DNA of 39,841 bases from an uncultured Eubacteriales bacterium. GTDB taxonomy: Bacteria > Bacillota > Clostridia > Oscillospirales > Oscillospiraceae. This document shows positions 21,343-28,680 of this stretch, piece by piece (positions within the stretch are counted from its first letter, which is position 1; every line of letters starts with the position of its first letter). Under the pieces are notes generated by a model. That model ran no database searches. It was given only the letters and a program-made list of their open reading frames with translations, and was not told the origin of the DNA. A program made the translations under genes and the position numbers. The stretch covers positions 1 through 39,841 of the forward strand of contig USAT01000005.1 in assembly GCA_900552725.1 (NCBI GenBank), in the 5' to 3' direction.

Positions 21343-22230
21343 CTACCCGCTCCCCCCGCTGAGATCATGGCCCACCATCAGGGCATAGTGGTTATCCATG
21401 GTCAGCGGCGCGTTATACAGCGCGGTCAGCAGATATTGCTTCACATGGCGCACCTCGGTGGTATTCTCGCTGATCCGATCCAGCACATACAGCAGATGTG
21501 CGCCGGTCAGCTTCAGTAACCTTGAACGGACTACCTCCGCTGGCAGTTCTTCTCCCGCCACGCGGATGGTGGCCTTTGTGGAACACACGGTATCCAGCAT
21601 CAGTCCCACCAATTCGTCCAGCCGCCCACGGTCAACCTCGGTGTAGCTCACAAGATAGTTGTAGTCCACATTGGTCATGACCTGCGCTCGATATGTCTCC
21701 CGTCGTTCCATTCCGTTTTCCTGAGTAGGCTTACTCTCATGAGGGAATGAAGGGAAGGAGTTCATAACATCCGTATTTAATTCTTCTTTACTTTGTTCTT
21801 CTATATTTAATTGCACGGGATTTTCCTGTTCAGGTTTTCCCAAGACAGGTTTTACCTGTTCTGGAAAAGCCCGTTTAGGTGCGTCACTGGCACTTTCCGC
21901 CTGAACGGGATTTTCCCGTTTAGGTGGTTCCGGCTCCCTGGGCTGTTCCAGAATGGTATATTCGATGCCGCCCAGCGTACCGTCCGCGTGGCGCTCCCGC
22001 GCCCGCACGATGTACCCCGCGCCTTCCAGTTCCCGCACCGTGGCACAGATGCTGTCCACACCGTCCTTGCAGATGTAGGCCAATCCTTTTGTGGTGTAGT
22101 CCCAATCCTCCGGCAGCGACAGCATCAGGGACAGCAGCCCCTTTGCCTTCAGCGACAGGGACTTGTCCCGCAGATGGTGATTTGACATGACGGTGTAGTT
22201 CCGCGTTTTCTCCACCCTGAATACGGCCAT
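21343..22230 (-). CDS. Replication initiator-like protein (RepA-N type HTH, DUF6017)
   Basis: A replication-initiation or regulatory protein common next to parA in Firmicutes ICEs. Residues 1-100 form a winged-helix region like the RepA_N initiators: MAVFRVEKTRNYTVMSNHHL, then KAKGLLSLMLSLPEDWDYTT, then VDSICATVRELEGAGYI. A Pro/Gln/Glu-rich linker (about 105-165) repeats short units such as ENPVQ. The C-terminal domain matches DUF6017: DYNYLVSYTEVDRGRLDELV, VVRSRLLKLTGAHLLYVLDR and VRHVKQYLLTALYNAP. The start is ATG 22230 with AAAGGAGG 7-8 nt upstream. It is the last gene before the right end of the element, and its leader contains a strong hairpin. Confidence 0.85.
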   Translation of the reverse strand: MAVFRVEKTRNYTVMSNHHLRDKSLSLKAKGLLSLMLSLPEDWDYTTKGLAYICKDGVDSICATVRELEGAGYIVRARERHADGTLGGIEYTILEQPREPEPPKRENPVQAESASDAPKRAFPEQVKPVLGKPEQENPVQLNIEEQSKEELNTDVMNSFPSFPHESKPTQENGMERRETYRAQVMTNVDYNYLVSYTEVDRGRLDELVGLMLDTVCSTKATIRVAGEELPAEVVRSRLLKLTGAHLLYVLDRISENTTEVRHVKQYLLTALYNAPLTMDNHYALMVGHDLSGGSG

Positions 22231-22264
22231 GGGTTTGTCCTCCTTTCCTGTTGGTCTCCAAATA

Positions 22265-22295
22265 AGAAAACCGCCTGCTTTGCAGACGGTTTTCT
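22265..22295 (-). promoter_or_regulatory. Leader hairpin upstream of the initiator gene
   Basis: AGAAAACCGCCTGC (22265-22278) pairs with GCAGACGGTTTTCT (22282-22295) across a 3-base loop with one mismatch, about 20 bases before the initiator ribosome binding site. On the minus strand the 3' arm ends GGTTTTCTTATTT, a weak T run. It looks like an attenuator that would limit initiator expression, or a terminator stopping chromosomal transcription from entering the element. Confidence 0.6.
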
Positions 22296-22417
22296 ATGTA
22301 AATGAGTGTTCCAGATCGTTATTTCGTTATTCGTTCTCAAATTGTATAAAATTGTCGATTTTTTAGAACTTATTGAACAAATTCCCTTAAAATCTTTGAG
22401 GTGAATACACACCGCAA
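22296..22417. other. AT-rich right end of the element and junction
   Basis: This gene-free stretch is far more AT-rich than both flanks and ends at the in-frame spore-protein fragment. The six-base sequence GAGGTG occurs at 22398-22403 and again at 22418-22423, the second copy being the first two codons of the fragment. The recombination point should lie within 22398-22423. I see no obvious inverted repeats for a tyrosine recombinase core, and the partner site lies outside the window. Confidence 0.6.
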
Positions 22418-22534
22418 GAGGTGGGCGTCAACCTGAAGAACGGTTACAACGGCGACCTGACCAGCCGCGAGGCCGGCTCCGTCGGCGGCCAGATGGTCAA
22501 GAAGATGATCGAGTCCTACGAGAAGAACCTGTAA
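22418..22534 (+). pseudogene. 3' fragment of an alpha/beta-type small acid-soluble spore protein gene
   Basis: The last 38 codons of an SASP gene remain. The C-terminal signature is clear: EVGVNLKNGYNGDLTSREAG, then SVGGQMVKKMIESYEKNL and a TAA stop. The intact family is about 60-75 residues and binds DNA in dormant spores. The upstream half, which would hold the start and the first conserved helix, is missing. In-frame codons upstream hit a stop at 22393-22403. The break coincides with the end of the conjugative element, so the gene was split by integration. The 5' half may remain at the left end of the element. Its own terminator follows intact. Confidence 0.82.
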
Positions 22535-22566
22535 ATTCCCCGGAGTTTACCAAGATCTTTTCTGAT

Positions 22567-22602
22567 AAAAAGAGCGGCGAAGAAGATTTCGCCGCTCTTT
22601 TT
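22567..22602 (+). terminator. Terminator of the spore-protein gene
   Basis: A 15-bp perfect stem (AAAAAGAGCGGCGAA with its complement, 6-base loop) ends in TTTTT. It lies 32 bases after the stop codon of the spore-protein fragment and could also act on the minus strand. Confidence 0.9.
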
Positions 22603-22663
22603 CTATACAGGCGCGGAAAAGTGTGCTATACTGTTGCCACACCCTTTCAAAGGAGGCCGCGCC

Positions 22664-23224
22664 ATGCACCTTTTCGACCATCTGCGCACCGTCAATACCC
22701 ACCGCCGTCTGGTGCGGCACTACTGCCTGAAGCTGGGGCTGGTCTGGCAGGGTTTGACCCACGACCTGAGCAAATACAGCCCCACCGAGTTCTGGCGCAG
22801 CGTGAAATACTACCAGGGCAACCGCAGCCCCAACGACGCCGAGCGCATCGCCAACGGCGTCAGCCTGTCGTGGCTCCACCACAAGGGCCGCAACCGCCAC
22901 CATTTTGAGTACTGGATCGACTACTGCCTCCGTGAGGACGGCAGCGTGTACATCGGCGGGTGCAAGATGCCCAAGAGGTATGTGGCCGAGATGTTCTGCG
23001 ACCGCATCGCCGCCTGCCGGGTCTATCAGAAGGAGAAATATACCGGCGCCTCCCCCTGGACGTACTACCAGCGCAGCAAGGATCTGAAGCACACCGACGC
23101 CGGGCGCTATATGCACGCCGACACGGCGGCCCTGCTGGACCGGTGGCTCCTGATGCTGAAGGAGCAGGGCGAGGACGCCGCCTTCGTCCAGATCAAAAAG
23201 GAGCTGCAAGACCCCAACTATTGA
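22664..23224 (+). CDS. DUF5662 family protein
   Basis: A 186-residue soluble protein with two conserved histidine-rich blocks: LTHDLSKYSPTEFW near residue 38 and WLHHKGRNRHHFEYW near residue 74. A PKRYVAEMFCDRIAA helix follows, and then YTGASPWTYYQRSKD. The pattern of His and Asp residues resembles DUF5662, a family often suggested to be a metal-dependent, HD-like fold; activity is not known. The start is ATG 22664, with AAAGGAGG 8 nt upstream; the frame opens ten codons earlier without a good site. It is followed 15 bases later by a small membrane protein gene with a strong ribosome binding site, making a two-gene unit closed by a terminator. Confidence 0.82.
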   Translation: MHLFDHLRTVNTHRRLVRHYCLKLGLVWQGLTHDLSKYSPTEFWRSVKYYQGNRSPNDAERIANGVSLSWLHHKGRNRHHFEYWIDYCLREDGSVYIGGCKMPKRYVAEMFCDRIAACRVYQKEKYTGASPWTYYQRSKDLKHTDAGRYMHADTAALLDRWLLMLKEQGEDAAFVQIKKELQDPNY

Positions 23225-23239
23225 TAAAGGAGGTGCGCA

Positions 23240-23443
23240 ATGTTGATACTGTTAAGCCTGTTATTTCTGGTCATCGGTTTTCTGATGCTGCGCTTTCCCG
23301 AGGAGATCTATGACCTGACCGCGGGCTGGAAATCTAACACGCCCGGTGAGCCCTCCAAGTGGTACAGGATCAGTCTCCGCGCCGGCGGCATTACCTTCCT
23401 GCTGGTCGGTGTGATGGGGCTGAGCTCCCTTTTCATCCAATAG
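23240..23443 (+). CDS. Small two-helix membrane protein (DUF6199-like)
   Basis: A 67-residue protein with two membrane segments: residues 1-18 (MLILLSLLFLVIGFLMLR) and about 48-65 (GGITFLLVGVMGLSSLF). The loop between them is polar (YDLTAGWKSNTPGEPSKWYR). The organisation and the central W-K-S pattern resemble DUF6199 proteins, which have no established role; the name is tentative. The ATG has AAAGGAGG upstream and lies 15 bases after the DUF5662 gene, so the two are probably co-transcribed. Confidence 0.75.
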   Translation: MLILLSLLFLVIGFLMLRFPEEIYDLTAGWKSNTPGEPSKWYRISLRAGGITFLLVGVMGLSSLFIQ

Positions 23444-23450
23444 TTTTCCA

Positions 23451-23492
23451 TAAAAGCAAAGCCTGCGAGCACGCTCGCAGGCTTTGCTTTTA
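23451..23492. terminator. Bidirectional terminator between convergent genes
   Basis: A perfect 20-bp arm (TAAAAGCAAAGCCTGCGAGC and its complement at 23473-23492) with A and T runs on both sides lies between the plus-strand small membrane protein and the minus-strand glgP, and serves both. Confidence 0.93.
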
Positions 23493-23496
23493 TGAT

Positions 23497-25917
23497 TTAC
23501 TTCTTATACGGCACATGCCAGATGGTGTCGGCATAGTCGGCGATGGAACGGTCGGCGGCGAAGATACCGCTGCGGGCGATGTTGATCAGGCTCATGCGGT
23601 TCCAGTTCTCCCGGTCGGCATAGGCGTGCACCATCCGCTGCTCCGCCTCGGCATAGGTGGGCAGATCCGCCAGCAGCATATACTGATCCGGCGGGCAGTC
23701 CGCGCCGAACACCAGCCGCTGCCACAGATCCTCGTAGCTGACGCCGTCGGAGAATCCGCTTTTCAGCTGATCCACCACCCGGCGCAGCATGGGATCCCGG
23801 TCATACAGCAGATGGGGATCGTAGCTGTGCTGCAAATGGGCCACCTCATCAGAGTGCAGGCCGAACAGGAACATGTTCTCGTCGCCCAGCACCTGGTGCA
23901 TCTCCACGTTGGCGCCGTCCAGCGTACCCACGGTCAGCGCGCCGTTCATCATGAACTTCATGTTGCCGGTGCCGCTGGCCTCCTTGCCTGCGGTGGAGAT
24001 CTGCTGGCTCACCTCGCTGGCGGGCATCAGCATCTCTGCCATGGAGACGCGGTAGTTCTCCAGGAACACCACCTGCAGCTTATCCTTGCACACGGGGTCG
24101 TTGTTGATCTCGTTGGCCAGGGAGTTGATGAGATGGATGATCCGCTTGGCCACGGCGTAGCCGGGCGCAGCCTTGGCGCCGAACAGGAAGGTGTGGGGCG
24201 TGAAGGCCATGTCGGGATCGTCCCGCAGCTGCTGATAGAGATAGATGATGTGCAGGGTGTTCATCAACTGCCGCTTGTACTCATGCAGGCGCTTCACCTG
24301 CACGTCGAAGATGCCGTCGGTGTTCAGCACCACGCCCTGCTGGCGATAGGCCCACTTGGCGAAGGCGTCCTTGTTGGCCTTCTTGATCTGGCCCAGCCGC
24401 AGCAGCACCTCCTTGTCGTCGGCCCAGCGCTCCAGGCCCTTCATCTCACCGGCGTGGGTCAGATAGCCCTCGCCCACGGTGTCCTTCAGCAGGGCGTCCA
24501 GACCGGGATTGATCTGGCTGAGCCAGCGGCGGTGATCCACGCCGTTGGTGACATTCTTGAACTTGTCCGGCTCCATGACGCACTGGTCGCGGAACACGTC
24601 CTTCCGGAGGATGTCCGAGTGCAGGGCGCTGACGCCGTTGACGGCCATACCGCCGGCGATGCACAGGTTGGCCATCCGCACCGCGCCGTCCCAGATGACG
24701 GCCATGCGGGCCACCTTGTCCATGTCGCCGCGATAGAACTCGGTGATCTTTTCCTGATAGCGGCGGGCGATCTCGGTGAGGATCTGCCACACCCGGGGCA
24801 GCAGCGTCTCAAAGAGCTGCTGAGGCCAGACCTCCAGCGCCTCGGCCAGCACCGTATGATTGGTGTAGGCCACGGAGTGGGTGGTGATGTCCCACGCCTC
24901 GTCCCAGCCCAGGCCCGCATCGTCGATGAGGATGCGCATCAGCTCTGGGATCACCAGGGCGGGATGGGTGTCGTTGATCTGGATGACGTTCTTCTCGTGG
25001 AAGTTCTTCAGCGTGCCGTACTGCTGGATATGCTGGCGGGTGATGGACTGCACCGTGGCGGACACGAAGAAGTACTGCTGCTTCAGCCGCAGGGACTTGC
25101 CCTCGTAGTGATTGTCCTCGGGATACAGCACCTTGGAGATCACGTCGGCCATGGCCCGCTCCTCGCCGGAGCGGAGATACTGGCCCTGGGAGAACAGCTT
25201 CATGTCGATGGGCTTGGGGGACTTGGCATCCCACAGCCGCAGGGTGTTCACGTGGTCGGTGTCATAGCCCGCGATCTCCATGTCGCAGGGCACCGCCAGC
25301 ACGCGGGTATAGTCCTCATGCACCACCATCAGGTGGCCGTTGTCCCAGCGGGTGCGGACAGTACCGCCGAAGTGGACCTCCTCCGTCTCCTGGGGCTTAG
25401 GCAGCAGCCACGCGTCGCCCAGGGGCTTCCAGTCGTCGGGCAGCTCCACCTGCTGGCCCTCCACGATCTTCTGCTTGAAAAGGCCCAGCTCATAGCAGAT
25501 GGAGTAGCCGGTGGCGGGGATCTCCAGGGTGGTCATACTGTCCAGATAGCAGGCAGCCAGGCGGCCCAGGCCGCCGTTGCCCAGACCCGCGTCCGGCTCC
25601 ATGTCGAAGATATCCGCCGCCTTGAAGCCCAGCTCCTCAATGGCCTCCTGCAGCTGGGGCAGCACGTTCAGGTTATAGGCGTTCTTCATCAGGCTGCGGC
25701 CCATCAGGAACTCCAGGGACAGATAGTGCACCCGGCGGGCGCCCTCACGGGCGGCCTTCTGCTGGGTCTCCACCCCGTGCTCCACCATGATGTCGCGCAG
25801 CACCATGGCGCAGGCCTTCAGCATCTCGCCGTCGCTGGCCTGCTGCTCGGTGCAGCCATAGTTCAGCCGCAGCTTGCGGATGATAGCCTCCTTCATGTCA
25901 TGCTTGGTATAGGTCAT
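23497..25917 (-). CDS. glgP: Glycogen/starch phosphorylase
   Basis: Releases glucose 1-phosphate from the non-reducing ends of glycogen using phosphate and pyridoxal phosphate. At 806 residues the length is typical of the GT35 family. The N-terminal half shows VHYLSLEFLMGRSLMKN near residue 60 and GLGNGGLGRLAACYLDSM near 110. The C-terminal half carries the PLP-lysine motif EASGTGNMKFMMNGALTVG near residue 650, then DGANVEM. It is the last gene of the glg operon, 14 bases after glgA. Its ribosome binding site (AAGGAGA) precedes ATG 25917. A strong bidirectional terminator ends the operon. Having synthesis and breakdown genes in one transcript is common in Firmicutes. Confidence 0.97.
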   Translation of the reverse strand: MTYTKHDMKEAIIRKLRLNYGCTEQQASDGEMLKACAMVLRDIMVEHGVETQQKAAREGARRVHYLSLEFLMGRSLMKNAYNLNVLPQLQEAIEELGFKAADIFDMEPDAGLGNGGLGRLAACYLDSMTTLEIPATGYSICYELGLFKQKIVEGQQVELPDDWKPLGDAWLLPKPQETEEVHFGGTVRTRWDNGHLMVVHEDYTRVLAVPCDMEIAGYDTDHVNTLRLWDAKSPKPIDMKLFSQGQYLRSGEERAMADVISKVLYPEDNHYEGKSLRLKQQYFFVSATVQSITRQHIQQYGTLKNFHEKNVIQINDTHPALVIPELMRILIDDAGLGWDEAWDITTHSVAYTNHTVLAEALEVWPQQLFETLLPRVWQILTEIARRYQEKITEFYRGDMDKVARMAVIWDGAVRMANLCIAGGMAVNGVSALHSDILRKDVFRDQCVMEPDKFKNVTNGVDHRRWLSQINPGLDALLKDTVGEGYLTHAGEMKGLERWADDKEVLLRLGQIKKANKDAFAKWAYRQQGVVLNTDGIFDVQVKRLHEYKRQLMNTLHIIYLYQQLRDDPDMAFTPHTFLFGAKAAPGYAVAKRIIHLINSLANEINNDPVCKDKLQVVFLENYRVSMAEMLMPASEVSQQISTAGKEASGTGNMKFMMNGALTVGTLDGANVEMHQVLGDENMFLFGLHSDEVAHLQHSYDPHLLYDRDPMLRRVVDQLKSGFSDGVSYEDLWQRLVFGADCPPDQYMLLADLPTYAEAEQRMVHAYADRENWNRMSLINIARSGIFAADRSIADYADTIWHVPYKK

Positions 25918-25931
25918 ATGCGATTGTCTCC

Positions 25932-27359
25932 TTACAGCTTGGAATAGATATCGTGATAGATGCGGGCGCTGCGTGACCAGCTGAAATCGGCGGTCATGCC
26001 GCGTTGCTGCACGGCGGCAAAGCCCGCCCTGTCGCCTCGGTAAAGTCCGGTGGCCTGTCCCATGACGGACAGCATGGCCCCGGCGTCGTATGCTTCAAAC
26101 AGATACCCCGTGCCGTCCTCCTGGCCCACCTGGCAGGAGTGTACGCTGTCGGCCAGTCCGCCGGTGCGGCGGACGATGGGCACCGCGCCGTAGCGCATGG
26201 CGATCATCTGGGAAAGGCCGCAGGGCTCGCTCCTGGAGGGCATCAGGAACAGATCGGCACCGGCATAGATGCGGCGGCTCAGGCCCTCGGAATAGGTGAT
26301 CAGCGCCGCCGCGCGGCCCACATAGCGGCCCGCCTGCGCCCGGAAGAAGTCCTCATAGTACCCCTCGCCCTGGCCCAGCACCACAAACTGGCAGCCGGTG
26401 GCCATGATGCCGTCAAAGCCGTCCCGGATCAGCTCCATGCCCTTGTGGCCCACCAGGCGGCTGATCACCGCCACCAGCGGCGTGTCCGGCTCCTCCCGCA
26501 GGCCCAGCGACACCTGAAGGTCCGCCTTGCACGCGGCCTTGCCGGTCATGTCGTCGGGGCCGTAGTGCGCCGGGATGGCCATGTCGTGAACCGGGTCATA
26601 GGAGCTCATGTCGATGCCGTTCAGCACGCCGTGCATCTTATAGCCGATGGCGTTGACCACAGAGGCCATGCCGTGGGCGTAGTAGTCGTCGTGGAGCTGC
26701 TGGGCATAGGTGGGGCTGACGGTGGTCACCGCGTCGGACACCAGCATGGCGGCCTTCATCAGGTTCACGTCGCCGTCCATCTGCAGGGTGCCGTCATTCC
26801 ACCAGCCCTCGTGCAGGCCGAACAGGTCGGCCACGGTGTCGGCGCCATAGCGGCCCTGATACTCGATATTATGGATGGTGAACACGGTTTTGATACCCCG
26901 CACCGCGTCCCAGCGGGTGGCCACATCCTTGAGATAGATGGGCACCAGCGCCGTCTGCCAGTCGTTGCAGTGGATCACATCCGGCATCCAGTCCAGGCTG
27001 GGCATCAGGTCCACCACCGCCTTGCTGAAAAAGGCAAAGCGCTCGCCGTCGTCATACTCGCCGTACAGGCGGCCCCGGCGGAAATAGTGCTCGTTGTCCA
27101 CGAAATACCATGTTACGCCCCGGTACTCCATGACGAACAATCCGCAGTACTGGTGCCGCCACGCCACGTCCACATAGATATAGCTGCGATAGACCATCCG
27201 CTCACGCCACTGCTGGGGGATCTTATCATACAGCGGCAGGATCACCGCCACCTGATCGCCGTTCTCGGCCAGGGATACCGGCAGACTGCCGGCCACGTCC
27301 GCAAGACCGCCCGTCTTGCAGAAGGGAAACGCCTCACTGGCGGCAAACAGTATTTTCAT
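25932..27359 (-). CDS. glgA: Glycogen synthase (ADP-glucose)
   Basis: Transfers glucose from ADP-glucose to the growing glycogen chain (GT5, GT-B fold). The N-terminal ADP-glucose binding motif KTGGLADVAGSLP lies near residues 15-28, with MKILFAASEAFPF before it. The starch catalytic domain includes FTIHNIEYQGRYG near 155. The C-terminal E-X7-E motif lies in PSRSEPCGLSQMIAMRYG near 370, and RRTGGLADSV follows. At 475 residues the length is typical. ATG 27359 has GAGGAGG upstream. A 208-base gap with several hairpins separates it from glgD, so its expression may be adjusted separately from glgBCD. Confidence 0.97.
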   Translation of the reverse strand: MKILFAASEAFPFCKTGGLADVAGSLPVSLAENGDQVAVILPLYDKIPQQWRERMVYRSYIYVDVAWRHQYCGLFVMEYRGVTWYFVDNEHYFRRGRLYGEYDDGERFAFFSKAVVDLMPSLDWMPDVIHCNDWQTALVPIYLKDVATRWDAVRGIKTVFTIHNIEYQGRYGADTVADLFGLHEGWWNDGTLQMDGDVNLMKAAMLVSDAVTTVSPTYAQQLHDDYYAHGMASVVNAIGYKMHGVLNGIDMSSYDPVHDMAIPAHYGPDDMTGKAACKADLQVSLGLREEPDTPLVAVISRLVGHKGMELIRDGFDGIMATGCQFVVLGQGEGYYEDFFRAQAGRYVGRAAALITYSEGLSRRIYAGADLFLMPSRSEPCGLSQMIAMRYGAVPIVRRTGGLADSVHSCQVGQEDGTGYLFEAYDAGAMLSVMGQATGLYRGDRAGFAAVQQRGMTADFSWSRSARIYHDIYSKL

Positions 27360-27383
27360 AAGTTGTCCTCCTCTTTATGGCTG

Positions 27384-27529
27384 GCGAAAAATCTTGCGAT
27401 TTTTCTGCCAATATGGCTTGCGGCCGACTGCGCGCGTCCTTCGGACACACTGGCGGCCGAGAATTATTTTTCCGACGTACACGCCGCCGGAAAAATAATT
27501 AGATTGTTTCGCCGCCTGCGGGCGGCGAA
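27384..27529. repeat. Cluster of hairpins between glgD and glgA
   Basis: This gene-free gap contains at least three inverted repeats. GAAAAATC pairs at 27386-27393 with 27398-27405. A 13-base arm (AATTATTTTTCCG) pairs at 27462-27474 with 27488-27500. TTCGCCGCC pairs at 27508-27516 with 27521-27529. A smaller GTCC/GGAC stem lies between. It may be a mobile palindromic repeat or an RNA structure governing the downstream part of the glycogen operon. No open frame in it looks coding. Confidence 0.6.
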
Positions 27530-27567
27530 CTCTGCGAGGCTTACTTCACCGTCAGATTTTGCGCCAG

Positions 27568-28680
27568 TCACAGTTTCGTGTTCTTCTCCACCACCAGGGG
27601 ATACTGGGCGTGACCGGCCATGGCCACATCGCCGCCGAATTCCACGTTCTTGTCGGCGATGACGCAGCGGATGGAGGCCCCGGCCTTCACCACCGTGTCC
27701 TTGAACAGGATGCAGTTCTCCGCATGGGCGCCCTTTTCCACCCGGACGCCCCGGAACAGCACGCAGTTGCGGACGCTGCCCTGGATGTCGCAGCCGTCGG
27801 AGATCAGGGAGTTGACGCACTCGCCGTCCGGGTCGATATAGGTGGAGGCGGCGTCGTTCTCCTTGGCGTACACCGGCCGCTGGGCGCAGAACAGCTCCGA
27901 GCGGATCTCCGGCCGCAGCAGCTCCATGCTGCGCTGATAGTACGCCTGCACCGAGTTGATGCGGGCGGCAAAGCCATCCCACACATAGCCGTTGAACCGC
28001 AGCGTCTCGCCCTTTTCCTGCAGAACGTTCCGGCGGAAGCTGTACCGGTCATGGGCCATGCACTCCTCCACCAGCTTCAGCAGCAGCTCACGGCTCAGCA
28101 GAAAGATATTCAGGCTCTGATAGCCCTCCGGCGTGCGGACGTCATAGGCGGTGTCCACGATGCGGCCCGTGTCGTCCAGTGTGAAATAGGTGTCGCCGCT
28201 CTCGCCGGGATGGCTGGTGCACACGCAGGTCATGTCCGCGCCGGAGGCGATATGGGCATCCAGCACGCTGCGCAGGGGCAGATTGGCCACCAGATCGCTG
28301 TCGGACAGCACCACATAGTCCTGGCGGATATGGCGCAGGTATTCGATGACGCAGCCCAGGGCCTCCATCTTGCCCCGGAAGGGGCCCACGGTGCTCCGGC
28401 TCTCGCTGTAAGCGAAGGCGGGCAGCAGCTTCAATCCGCCGGTCTTGCGGCTCAGATCCCAGCTCTTGCCGGTGCCCAGGTGATCCAGCATGCTCTGGCA
28501 CTTGCCGTGCATGATGACGCCCACGTCGGTGATCCCGGCGTTGACCATATTGGACAGCATGAAGTCCACCACCCGGTAATCGCCGCCGAAGGGCAGCGAG
28601 CCGTGGATGCGCTTGGCGGTCAGCTGGCCCAGTCCCGGCTTCTCTCCATAGGAGAAGATGATCCCGTGCATTCCCTTCAT
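27568..28680 (-). CDS. glgD: ADP-glucose pyrophosphorylase subunit GlgD
   Basis: The second, usually regulatory subunit that pairs with GlgC in Firmicutes. The nucleotidyltransferase fold is recognisable (SLPFGGDYRVVDFMLSNMVN; YVVLSDSDLVANLPL near 105), followed by a left-handed beta-helix C terminus (ISDGCDIQGSVRNCVLF, KAGASIRCVIADKNVEFGG). The consensus glycine loop of GlgC is replaced by IIFSYGEKPGLGQL, which fits reduced or absent catalysis. At 370 residues it is normal for GlgD. ATG 28680 overlaps the glgC stop by 4 bases (ATGA), so the two subunits are made together. Confidence 0.95.
   Translation of the reverse strand: MKGMHGIIFSYGEKPGLGQLTAKRIHGSLPFGGDYRVVDFMLSNMVNAGITDVGVIMHGKCQSMLDHLGTGKSWDLSRKTGGLKLLPAFAYSESRSTVGPFRGKMEALGCVIEYLRHIRQDYVVLSDSDLVANLPLRSVLDAHIASGADMTCVCTSHPGESGDTYFTLDDTGRIVDTAYDVRTPEGYQSLNIFLLSRELLLKLVEECMAHDRYSFRRNVLQEKGETLRFNGYVWDGFAARINSVQAYYQRSMELLRPEIRSELFCAQRPVYAKENDAASTYIDPDGECVNSLISDGCDIQGSVRNCVLFRGVRVEKGAHAENCILFKDTVVKAGASIRCVIADKNVEFGGDVAMAGHAQYPLVVEKNTKL

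Larger units (their letters stand above)
1..22417 (-). mobile_element. Integrated conjugative element, right-hand part (Tn1549-like)
   Basis: All genes from the left edge to about 22,230 lie on the minus strand and form a recognisable conjugative set: replication initiator, ParA, ParB, giant methylase/helicase, Toprim primase-like protein, MobC, relaxase, PcfB, and surface adhesins. The right boundary is drawn where the AT-rich spacer after the initiator gene meets the in-frame 3' fragment of a chromosomal spore-protein gene. The left end is outside the window, and so are any integrase, VirD4, VirB4 or sortase genes. The family assignment rests on gene content and order. The exact boundary is uncertain by about 20 bases. 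Confidence 0.85.

Noticed and set aside
21843..21935. Short alternating GTTCAGG / CCCGTTTAGG words in the initiator linker, looking like a repeat array
   Set aside because: They are irregular, coding, and explained by the repeated Pro/Glu/Asn-Pro linker units. They are not a CRISPR array or phased iterons.
23359..25947. 862-codon plus-strand frame over glgP, and similar ones over glgA, glgB and the adaptor genes (up to 1,018 codons at 32085-35141)
   Set aside because: The opposite strand encodes unmistakable enzymes. The plus-strand translations are His/Val/Gly-biased low-information sequence with no start signals.
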